DNA of 21,487 nt, taken from contig QXVZ01024088.1 in assembly GCA_008931825.1 (NCBI GenBank), forward strand, positions 7,394 to 28,880, written 5' to 3'. Shown piece by piece: positions 9,400 to 19,448 of this stretch (its first letter is position 1; every line of letters begins with the position of its first letter). Below the pieces are notes generated by a model. That model ran no database searches, had not been told where the DNA came from, and worked only from the letters and a program-made list of their open reading frames with translations. Source of the stretch: Phallusia fumigata (taxonomy: Eukaryota; Chordata; Ascidiacea; Phlebobranchia; Ascidiidae). A program made the translations under genes and the position numbers.

Positions 9400-9932
9400 T
9401 CGGATTGGCTGAAGTTATTTCCAAATATCATTAAACCAAAGTAATTACTTTAAAACGGCTTGCGTTGAATTGAAATAGGTGTAAGAACAAAAATAGCTTC
9501 GGCCTGCTTAAACCAATTTCTAAAGCTTTTTTGGCAAACCCGTTGTTCCCGTTAGTTCGTCAATTAGGTATTGGAACATTGATGTCACACCTGGTTATTT
9601 CAACACCTTGGTTCAAAAATACCACAGGCTTCTTTTAAAGAGCTTATAATTGTATGCAAGGGTATGTCTGTTTGTGACATCTGCCCTGAATACAGCAGTC
9701 AAAGGTGTATGTGATCCAAATTGCGATGCAGGAAGTGTATAAAAGCTGTTTCTGATTCGCCTCAACCGTGTAGCAATGACGCGATGGCTACCTGCTTGGA
9801 ATATTTGTGAAGTGTGGGTAGACACTTCCGCATCTGATTATATATTTCGACGTCGTACGCGGCTAGATTAGAGTTGGAAGTAACGTCTAAAGAAACGCAG
9901 CACAGTTTCATTTTGCGACTGAGTTTGTAAAT
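9400..9932 (+). promoter_or_regulatory. 5' flank of caspase B, parent-type copy of the array units
   Basis: This segment precedes the caspase B start codon. It carries diverged versions of the array landmarks: GAAGTTATTTC near 9411, GGCAAACCCGTTG near 9532, GGAACATTGATGTCAC near 9572, ATGCAAGGGTATGTCTGTTTGTGAC near 9654, and CACTTCCGCATCTGATTAT near 9823. It presumably contains the promoter and 5' UTR. No TATA box or initiator can be assigned with confidence. In-frame TAA at 9888 upstream of ATG 9933 supports that ATG as the start, unless a spliced 5' exon joins in between. Confidence 0.45.
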
Positions 9933-12035
9933 ATGGAATATAAACCAAAACAAAACCAAAACATCGGAAGCTTTTACATTTTCAACAACACCCACTTTCG
10001 ATACAGTAAGTAACTGGAATAGTTTAGCTCCGCAAAAACTCATTTTCAAGTTATACTTAACTGTTAGTTAAGAAGGAAAGGCATGGATCCCTGAAGGATG
10101 AATCTGATTTGAAAAAAGTACTTCAGATAATGGGCTTTGAAACCGATGATGTTCCTCAGAGCAAGACCCGAAATTTTTGTTTGCAGAATTTAAATCTTTC
10201 TGATTTTAATTCGGTAAGTTTTCTTGCAGTGTTGTTGAAGTGTGCGTTGATTTCCCGCAAATAACCTTTTTTCTTGGCTGGTCACAGGCATTGGATGCAA
10301 TTGCAAACAAGCAGTTTTCTTCGTCAGCCAGTTTGGTGATGGTGTTTCTTTCTCATGGCGACGAACGTCACATTCACATGGAAGATGGCAGATTTTGCAT
10401 TGAAGACATATTCAAAAAGTTTCGCGGCCTTAACTGTCCGGGGTTGATAGGAAAACCAAAAATATTTATCTTTCAGGTGTAGTTTATAAAGTTAACGTTT
10501 AAGTGGTTAGAATGAATGTTTCCCAGCCAGGGTGCCGTTCGCAGGCCTTAGTGGTGCCGCGACCAATTTACTAGAATTGTTTTTCCATTGAAGTTGTTGT
10601 ATCAACAAAAAAGTGCCACAAAACAAAAAAGGTTGGGAACCAGTAGATGATTGACAAAAAACACGCAATTTTTTTCAAAAGATATGTCGAGGTTCACATA
10701 CCGATCATGCTGTGCTTGTGAACGCTGATGGACATACCGTCGCCGATACTAACCTGACGGAACTTAACCCACAAACCGACATAAATGAAGATATAGTAAC
10801 TACCGACGGAGTGGCAATACAAACTATTCCAGCTGCTGCTGACTTTTTGATTTGCAACGCAGCCGGCGAAGGTTTGTCGCCTGTTCCAAAAATTGTGTTG
10901 TCGTTTCAGGTATTACGTAGTTGGTCGTCCTAAATGATTGGCTGTGCACCTATTCCTGCTATAGACATGGCTGCATTCAATTTGGCACCGGTAAAACTGG
11001 AAAAAATAGGGTGATGTGCAATGTGTGAAGCACTGCGCTTGTCACGGAAAATGTTTTTCCGCTTGCTCACTTATCACTCAGTCCAGGAGTGTCTAAACTT
11101 TTTTACTGGGCGCAAACGCGTTTGTATGGTGAAAGATATTATTTTACGAAAAAAGATATTATGTTTCTTTTATGATGTCACGAAGCACGGTGGGAAAACA
11201 TTCGTTTTGAGATGGAAACAGTTTACAATTAATATTTTTCAAGCTGAAACGAAATAAAAACAAAAGTAAAAAAACAAAGACAATAACATTTTCTAAGACG
11301 TTGCAGTTTAAAAAAGGGACGATTAGTAACCCTGGCTAAAGGCATGGTAAATCGTTGGTGAAATATTTTGCAGGTTTTCTGTGCTTCAGGCATATAAGAG
11401 ATGGATCGTGGTTCATTCAGAGTCTGGTTGATGTGCTGCAAGAATATTATGAAAATAAAGGTACAGCTAATTCTGGATAAAATACCAATTTTGAACAAGA
11501 AACTACAAGAAAAATAAGAATTAAAAAAAATCTTGTTTAATGATTTATTGGAACTCTAACTTTCGCCGACCATGGGCGCCGGCAGAAAAATTTCCAGGAG
11601 GGGACATATATTAATACATACATACTTTTTCATTTATGACATTTTTTTGATAGAACATATATCAATATTAAAGTACCGGAAATTCCAGGATAGAGCAAGT
11701 CTCCACTCTTGCCCCTACGTGCCGGCGGCCATGCGAGCAACTATATAAGACTCTAAAGATTTTATTTAACGACAGAATACCGGTACTAGTTTTGGATTAA
11801 TTTGGTACTGTTCACAGATAACTCCGATGAGCAAATGGACATTACTAATTTGCTAACGTTGGTGTCAAGACAAGTGGCAGAAAAAAGCACTTGTTACACA
11901 GCATTAGGAGAAAAGTACGGCCCCATATCAGCCAAGCAAATGCCATCATTTACATCAAGTCTTCGAGGTCTATTTCATTTACCCCGCAAAGATCCTGTCA
12001 GCGGCACCCACCCAGATAGTGATAAAGAAAATTGA
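9933..12035 (+). CDS. Caspase-like cysteine protease B (6 exons, 300 aa)
   Basis: Caspase-family protease, paralogue of the gene at 3006-4254. Exons: 9933-10005, 10068-10213, 10288-10476, 10682-10871, 11374-11460, 11818-12035; all introns are GT-AG and the CDS totals 903 nt. The p20 part has FYIFNNTHF (14-22), RHGS with S1-pocket Arg29, LSHGD with catalytic His96, CPGLIGKPKIFIFQ, then ICRG with catalytic Cys138. The linker (141-184) holds VTTD178-GVAIQTIP before AADFL, placed like the maturation cleavage of executioner caspases. The p10 part has CFR (Arg205), GSWFIQSL, LLTLVSRQVA, and the terminal KQMPSF then LRGLFHLP. There is no long prodomain. Exon 3 is 189 nt in both paralogues and the first four introns match in position and phase; the fifth intron (11461-11817) is absent from gene A. 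Fast divergence is visible at usually fixed residues. The exact subfamily is unknown. Confidence 0.9.
10514..10645. mobile_element. hAT-like MITE in caspase B intron 3
   Basis: About 132 bp with imperfect inverted ends: GAATGTTTCCCAG on the left, and TTGGGAACCAGTA on the right, whose complement reads TACTGGTTCCCAA. The interior has GTGGTGCCGCGACC, shared with the fragment at 4376-4440. It lies wholly inside intron 10477-10681 and so does not disturb the coding sequence. Confidence 0.5.
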
Positions 12036-12198
12036 GAAAATCTATAAAGCTGAAATATTCCTGTATCCTCTACCGTTTTCAGCATGTATCCATTCTGTAT
12101 TGTTTGATGTGCATACGTAATCTTTTATAACTGGAAAATGCTTATTAAATTCTTGAGAAAAATGTTTCGCTAATTCCGTTGTGTTCTTTTGCCCAGGG

Positions 12199-12963
12199 CA
12201 AACGAAAAGTAGTTGTAGCTCCATTTTGCTTAAAATAGTAGCCTGAGATTTTCACCAATACTTTGACATCAATGTACAAAATCTAATCAATTTGCCAAAC
12301 CTGCGGCAAAAATAATAACTTCTCAATTTCGTTTTTCCAAAAAAATGTTGTAAGATTTCTTTTTTAAATATTGATTTTTTTGGAATAATTCCCAAAAACT
12401 GTAATTTTTATGCGACTTGTTCCAAAATACTTCAAAAAGTTGCGGTAAACATTCGTTTAAAGTCATTAGTTTCTGCACATTGTATCAACGAAAAAAAATT
12501 GTTAGTAAACTGTAGCCGTAAGGTGGCGCTATTGAGTAGGGCTTTTGTTGCAAAAATGAATCAAAAGGAAAAAATGGTAGACTAACTACGGGGGTTCGGT
12601 AGCTACGTGCATAAAACTTGTGGTGTTCAGTGTTTAGCAATTACAAGAACAATAGGCCGATAGTCTTTAATATAGCTTGCAATGTAACTGCATCTCAAAT
12701 CACGGTAATTTTATGTAAATAATTGCTATTTTTTAAGGTTTTTTTCTTTTCTAAATGCACATACGTTTTTTCGACTGGTATACAGTACTTTTTCTAATGG
12801 AATTAAGTAAAACTGCGCAAATATGTGTATTTTTATCAAATTGATGTTGATGCCATTTAGTAGGGTACTTGGATCTTAAGTACACGCTGCTATTAAACGT
12901 ACATTCACGTGCCCTTTCCGATCAAAACAAATTCTCCACTGCCCCGAAATCTATTTCCCAGAA
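12199..12963. repeat. 0.8-kb duplicated block, copy 1
   Basis: Near-identical to 12965-13786, starting at CAAACG and ending at CTATTTCCCAGAA in both. The main difference is in the middle (about 12590-12660), where copy 2 has different sequence and is about 57 bp longer overall. Apart from the boundary N there are scattered single-base differences. No coding sequence is recognised. A possible ATTAAA poly(A) signal for caspase B lies just upstream at 12144. Confidence 0.95.
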
Positions 12964-12964
12964 N
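12964..12964. other. Single N at the junction of a duplication
   Basis: One ambiguous base separates the end of copy 1 from the start of copy 2 exactly. This is what an unmerged overlap between two contigs joined by a placeholder base would look like. Confidence 0.8.
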
Positions 12965-13786
12965 CAAACGGAAAGTAGTTGTAGCTCCATTTTGCTTAAA
13001 ATAGTGGCCTGAGATTTTCACCGATTCTTTGGCTTTAATGTACAAAATCTAATCAATTTGCCAAACCTGCGGCAAAAATAATAACTTCTCAATTTCGTTT
13101 TTCCAAAAAAATATTGTAAGAATTATTTTTTAAATATTGATTTTTTTGGAATAATTCCAAAAAACTGTAATTTTTATGCGACTTGTTCCAAAATACTTCA
13201 AAAAGTTGCGGTAAACATTTGTTTGAAGTCATTAACTTCTGCACATTGTATCAACGAAAAATATTTTGTTAGTAAATTGTAGCCGTAAGGTGGCGCTATT
13301 GAGTAGGGCTTTTGTTGCAAAAATGAATCAAAAGAAAAAAATGGTAGACCAACTACGGATACTTCAAAATCACAATGTTTTAACGGTTACGGGGGGGGGT
13401 TCTCGCCAAACACGCTGCGTGTACGTGTTTATGTTTTCATCCAATTCGTACGGATTCGGTAGCCAGTAATTACAAGAACAATAGTCCTTAATGTAGGTTG
13501 CAATCTAACTGCATCTCAAATCACGGTAATTTTATGTAAATAATTGCTATTTTTAGGTTTTTTTCTTCTCTAAATGCACATACTTTTTTTCGACTTATTG
13601 GTGTACAGTCCTTTTTCAAATGGAATTAAGTAAAACTGCGCAAATATGTGTATTTTTATCAAATTGATGTTGATACCATTTAGTAGAGTACTTGGATCAT
13701 AAGTACACGCTGCTATTAGACGTACATTCACGTGCCCTTTCCGATCAAAACAAGTTCTCCACTGCCCCGAAATCTATTTCCCAGAA
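12965..13786. repeat. 0.8-kb duplicated block, copy 2
   Basis: Second copy of 12199-12963. It includes a run of ten or so G at about 13391 and a segment of around 90 bp (about 13356-13455) that replaces a shorter, different segment in copy 1. After CCCAGAA the sequence continues into unique DNA (ATCAGCAGCG), whereas copy 1 stops at the N. This asymmetry is expected if copy 2 is the continuing haplotype. Confidence 0.95.
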
Positions 13787-16700
13787 ATCAGCAGCGATTG
13801 AAGAAAATTGCCTCGTTACGAAATGTTTCAAGTCAACGCACGCAAAGTAAACACGTGACCTCTTTGTTTGCTCATGATTGGTCGCGAGGGATTGCGCAAT
13901 CTTGACATTCAGCTCCGATTCGTCAATGTGACTGTGACAGTTTAATTGCCGGGGTCACTCGAGGTCATTGTGCGCCGGTCCGGATCATTATGATACGATT
14001 TTCGGGGCAACTTTGTGTCAATTAAGTGCCGTGCAACATCAGGAGTGATTGACATGACCAAAATAATGATGGATACGTTTTTGCTGTTTCCAAAGTATTT
14101 ATTTTCTTTTATGGTATATTTTCAAGCAAGACATAAAGTCGTGCAAAGTATTTTAGACATTTGGCTAGGTTTTCTCAAAAGTATGGTGGACTAATTTTTC
14201 AGCCCTATTTAGATTTTTTCATGAATTTATGTTTTGCATTTATAAGCATAAGTTTAAACATTCTGACCTTTCATTTTGACAATAGTCACCCGAAAGCTAT
14301 AAAGTCCTAAGTTCTACAATAAATGTCAACGAGTCACAAAAACACCATATACCACTTAATATATTCCACAACATTCTTACTTTTGACAGTTTCTCTTACG
14401 GCCCGTACCGTTATGCCAACGACATCCACATTTACTTGTCATTTCAAAAAAGATCAGATAAACTTTTCATGCACTTGTCGGCCTCTCCTCGCATTTATTT
14501 GCATTCTCATTTCAGACTTTACGCTTTTGATTGACAGGTCTCGTGCAACAGACGGGAAATCTCGCAGAACTGGGATCGCTGTGGTTGCATGCTTCGCAAG
14601 TTTGGTAAACAGTGAGGTGGGGAAGTGTTAAAGGTTGTGCCAGTCTCTAACACCGGTTTGGCAAAATCTTCAAGCTGGCAGACGTTAATCACGTCAGCCG
14701 TAAAGGCGAGAAATTTCTTTGAAATTGTTGTTTCAAAACGTTTGGATATTTGCTTGGGAAGAAATCCGTTTAGTTGCCCCACCAGATCTTTTTCGCAAAT
14801 ATAACCTTTTTGAATTAAGGTCCAAAAGGTTCTACCAGGCAAACCCCAACCAAAATATTTGCTCATTGATTATTTTGTCCAATAGAGTCATTACAAGGAT
14901 AGAATTCTCGACTCCATTTATACTGAAACTGAAACAGTTTTCTTTGTCCCTCGTAATTTTACCCGCAAATGCAGACGTTTTCCATTCCCTTTTGGAGAAT
15001 TCCAACACAAACGCGTTGAATAGCAGACAAATTTATTCCAAATATTCGCCCTATTTAATTAAAATCCCCGGCTCGGGCAATTCGTCATAGTATCTGATGA
15101 CAACCGAGCCGCGAGCGCCAACTAAAAGGTGTTTGACCTGGGTTTATTTGCCCAACACACGAACCACGCGCCGTTCAAACTCCTCTGCCTTCGACACAAG
15201 GGTTGCAAAGAGCAGTTTTCGCTAGAATCTAAATCCTGTCATAAATTATTGATTTGTTGGCTCAGGCTTGGACTAGTTGTGTTTGGGGTTCATAAAAATA
15301 TCGAATTTTACTGGGAATCGTTTGGTCCTTGTGATCGCTGAAGTATGACGGCGATTCGTTACTGTGCGAATATTGGCTATGTGAATGTTTGCGGATAAAA
15401 GCGAACTCTTACATTTTTTGACACAATCCATTTTATAGCATTCGCTAAATCAAAGGAGTGCTGTTATGGTGGCCTAAGCAGTTTGTATTTGCGCATAAAA
15501 CGAGCACAGGAATGATTTAAATGCTACGAAAAAATTGTAAAAAAGACAAGGTTTTATTTTATCCTATCGGTCTATTTCAAAACTCTTTCAGTCATAAGAC
15601 AAAGATTAAGCCTTATCCATCTACAACACAGAGTTAATTTAGGCCTGCGTGGTACAAATAATAGTTTTGAATGCATCAGTTCTCACATACCCGGATCGCG
15701 CAATCTTGCAGCCATCATTATCGCTACGACCTTTCCTTTGTTTGTCGTTGTGCACATTGCGCTCAGTGCAAACAGCAAATCGCCGTTTAAATGGTGTAAA
15801 CAGCTGCGTTGCGCTTCGCTACTTCGCTATCATGATCTTCCAGTCTATATTTCCGCAAACAATCCTTTGCTTCTCAAATATTTGCTCGACAACTTTGAAA
15901 ACACAATGGTTCAACGCGATCACGTGGGTTATGCACTGGTAACGTGTTCGTTGCTGCGCGCAAGAGGTCAAGTTCAAGTTGAGACTTTTTTGTTGCATGC
16001 AAATTTGATTCAGAACTTTAGTTTGTACTGTAACTACTCATCGTTCGCTGTCAAAAAACTTTGGGCGGGAAAAACAATTGGTAGAAATAACTTTAACGGT
16101 GGGACAACTTGTTTTGGCGAGTTTCGAGTAATCAAGCATGACATGTGCGGCCTATGAGGGGTCCAGAAAAGGATGTCAATACCTTGTTTAAAGTCTTATT
16201 CGGACGTGTTCTGAAAATCCTAAGTTTGAAATGATGATGGTGCACCTTTTATGCAAGAGAAAACAATTTACCGCGGATAACTGCTTATAGTTAACTTTTG
16301 AACTGTCTATGAAAGTACAAACGTTAATCGAATTTAGCTGATGGATTCTAAAATTGGCGTTATTACTAAAAACCAAAATACTTTTAATGGTTCACAACAT
16401 ACAGATCATTGCCCAAAATACTCTTCTATTTGCAGTGTTTTTCACACGACATGTTCCCGTTAGACACCAGTAACTTAAAAAAATCGCATTTAAAGTTCTG
16501 TCACTTACATAAGCTCAAAGATTACATGTTATAGTCATCTTTGGAGGACGAAATTCGCAAGGCGTGGTTGTCATATAATGCGAACACAGCCGCAAATTTC
16601 TCCACAACCGCTTGGTAATTACCGCATGTGCATTCGGGTGATTGCGATACATAGACATTTTTCATGTTAAATGTGTCTGATTCGGGATGAAATTTCGCCA

Positions 16701-18350
16701 CATGATTTGTGCTACCTCCTGAAAGTGTATAATTCGAAGCCGTAGCAAGCGTATAATTCGAAAATCAAAATTATGGACCGTGATATGTTATCGTCACTTA
16801 GACACACAATTCAAAAGTTCAAAAAGTATGAAAAGAAACAAAACAGTCAGTCTTAAGTGTTGACGTTTTTTTTCGACGTATCTTTAATTCTGAACAAAAA
16901 CCTTTTTTAATTTGTGTAGTTTGCGAATTTGCTTCAAATGTTTGATTTAGCAATGTTCACAGTTGTGCGTTTTTTACATAAGTTCTTTTCAGCTCCATTT
17001 TGTCCTTGGTGGGCGAAGGCACTCAGGTTTTGTATTGTCTCTGCTCTTTGGGCCTCAATTGTCTCGGAAAATTTTGCCGTTTGTTTGCAGGTATAGTTGT
17101 GTCGCTTTTACCTACTGCGTTCTACTCAATGCAAGGTGTATAGTTCCATGCAGAAAAATACAAACACAGATTAGAAAAATGTAACAGATTGAGCCCGACA
17201 GCCCTCTACAAAGTCGTCCCTCTACAAAATTTTAATTTTTGAAAAAGTTTATTTACGGCGCGCGCATGGATGTATGTGGGTTTTGATATGTGCTGCTTCT
17301 CACAATCCTTTTAACAACCTCTACCCAAAAAAACACAGATTGTGCACCCCGCAGGGTTACAGCGCTTATTTTGAACTCTATCTCACTCGCATCAGTGCAG
17401 CGGAAGCAGTACACAACTCAGGGTGATAATTTTAGACATAGCGGTCCAGTGAGTCGGATATAGAAGCAGCGCCACCTGTAGTTGATGGTGCCGTTAAGCT
17501 TAGCGGGTGATTTCCGAATCCCTTTTACCCGGCACTTCACTTGTGGAAACCATGATTCATCCAGCTCTTGACAAGTTGATTCTATCGCTTAATCGATAGG
17601 AGAAAGGCCTTGTAACTGTGTCACATAGATGATATTGGTGTAAATTTCCTCTTTTTGCTGATTTTAGTAGTCAAGCGATTATACGGAAGTCCAGTAAAAT
17701 AATATGTTTGTCGTTTAATCGGCGAAATCTGTTGACAAGCCACAAACCGGTAAAGCTGTTCTGCCTGAGTTTATTGTGGGTTATGCTTGATTTTCCAATG
17801 CATATTTTCGAGCGTTCGAAAGCAAAGAAAGCGCATGATGCGTAAAAACAAACTGGGTGCAAAGCAGTAAACCGCCATATCCAATGTCACTGTATATGTT
17901 CTAAATTTTGTCGTAATAATAATAAGGTAATTTAGAATTAAGATTGTATTTTCATATCATTTACATGTTTCAAAATAGGACCAGTAAAAATATACAAGAA
18001 AAACATTTAGCAAACACAGGCATGATATCAGTTAATGGTTTTATACCGATAACTACCACCGTATAGTTAAATTTGCACAACACTAGCAAGACATTACAGA
18101 CCCATTTGTAACAAATTCTTTATTGCTGATCGCGCGGCTAGATAGGACCGGCGCACAAATAGCCCGCTAACAAGGGGCAATTTGCACCCCCTGCCCACCC
18201 GGTAATTACCGCCCCAGCCGTTGCACGTGGTTACATTGCGATTCAATAGCTGGCGATAACAACGGACTGTATAGGTTTGAAACGAGAGAGCGGCCGATTC
18301 TCTTTTCCAGACGGCGCAAGAAAAAGGCAACTCTCTCGTTTATATTCCTG
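13787..18350. other. Long stretch with no recognised gene
   Basis: Open frames here (such as 14519-14866 minus, 15649-15942 plus and 15738-16157 plus) overlap one another, lack recognisable motifs and have no supporting splice structure that I can see. Minor features are two copies of a GTATAATTCGAA motif near 16727 and 16751. It may hold cis-regulatory DNA or unrecognised exons. Confidence 0.4.
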
Positions 18351-19121
18351 CCCGCAAAGCATTTTAAAGTGACACAAGCACTGAGAGTGTTTCGGAGGCC
18401 AAGCCTTGGGCAAAAGCGACGCGTTTTTATTCAGCGCGGCTCTGGATATGGATCGTAGCCAAGTTGCGTGACTGTTATCCGGCTTAAATTCAATTGCGAG
18501 GTGTCCAGGCGGCTTTAGAAGCTGCGGTTCAAGTTAAACGCAGGCGTGCAATGTACAACAACTAGTCGCCCGGCAATTAAAAAGCCAACGGAATTTGTTG
18601 TGGCCAGCTTTTGCCTTCATGCAGATGTTAGAAGCTTTGTAGGCGGGATTTCAAGTAATTTTTCGCGAAGTTTCTCCGCGATTCGCGGAAGTTGAGGAGT
18701 AGCTGCAACGTGCGATTATGTACAATATATTTTCTCGCTCCGCTGTGTTGAAAGGCTAGTCGCACGAATTTTTCGCTGTCTTACACGACCAGACTGCGCT
18801 ACTTGCTTTATTGAAAACATCGGCTTCGTTTGGAATGTTGATTTCCGCTGTTGAATTGCGCAAAGAGGGCTTTGGAGTATTAGTTGATGAACAGAATAAA
18901 GTTAAACTATTCAGGGGTTAGTTGTCGTTTCATGTAGTAGAGCTTTTATGTGAAGGTTTTGTGGATAAACTGAAACTTTTTTCGACAGGATTCTTTCGTA
19001 GTTACACCCGAGTTTGTTGCCTGATCCCACAATCAATACCCAATTCAAAGGGCGCACAATAAAAGGTGATCAGAAGCCTCAAGACGAACAATAAACGCTC
19101 TAACCCAACCTACGAAGGACA
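18351..19121 (+). promoter_or_regulatory. Probable promoter and 5' UTR of the type II membrane protein gene
   Basis: A GC-richer stretch without a gene, ending at the start codon at 19122. About 60-80 bp before the ATG there is a CCAAT box (about 19039) and a weak TATA-like AATAAAAG (about 19060). The ATG context (ACAATGG) is favourable. The assignment is by position and base composition only. Confidence 0.35.
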
Positions 19122-19448
19122 ATGGGTTACCCCGAAGGGTCGCACAAGGACATGATGACGTCACACGGCATGACGTCACGCGGCTACGACAAGAAGCATC
19201 AGCCGTCATTTTGCCATTTCGCCACGGCTATAGTTCTGAGCCTCGCGTGCTTGGGTTCCATGTTTACCTCAATTCTCTTTGCGGCGAGAGTGATACAGAA
19301 CGACGACAACTTGAAACTGCTGCAGAACAGATGTCAGGGATACCAGGAGAGGATCGTGGACCAAGAAAACAGCATCTCAGACCTTCTTAACACCGTGGAC
19401 CGACTCTCGAACCGTGTCACGATCTTTCAACGGAAATTAGACCAGTTG
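19122..19448 (+). CDS. Type II membrane protein with coiled-coil stalk, first coding exon (partial)
   Basis: Encodes 109 residues and ends at a good donor (TTG then GTAAGA) in phase 0. Residues 1-32 are hydrophilic, with MTSHG-MTSRG repeats and KKH just before the membrane segment. Residues 33-55 form one hydrophobic helix (AIVLSLACLGSMFTSILFAA). Residues 60-109 have heptad spacing and charged residues typical of a coiled coil (LKLLQNRC, LLNTVDRLSNRV, KLDQL). A basic N-terminal side without a signal peptide suggests type II topology, with an extracellular trimerising stalk. This organisation is known from membrane collagens (type XIII, gliomedin) and from ectodysplasin-like TNF ligands, but no Gly-X-Y or other ectodomain is seen, so the family is open. 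No later exon was found up to the window end; the gene presumably continues beyond it. Confidence 0.65.
19156..19178. promoter_or_regulatory. Two perfect CRE palindromes in the coding exon
   Basis: TGACGTCA occurs at 19156-19163 and again at 19171-19178, 15 bp apart, within a 15-nt tandem repeat (ATGACGTCAC followed by A/G and CGGC). This is the full-site consensus for CREB/ATF factors. The same bases encode the repeated MTSHG/MTSRG, so coding repeat and DNA site cannot be separated from sequence alone. Confidence 0.5.

Noticed and set aside
10006..10067. Possibility that the caspase exon 1/2 introns (62 and 65 bp) are frameshifts and the genes are pseudogenes
   Set aside because: Both have GT-AG ends, equal phase 1 and the same position in the two paralogues, and the frames close exactly, so real short introns are far more likely.
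15738..16157. 139-codon plus-strand open frame
   Set aside because: No known motif, overlaps another frame (15649-15942), and the composition does not look coding. An unrecognised exon cannot be excluded.
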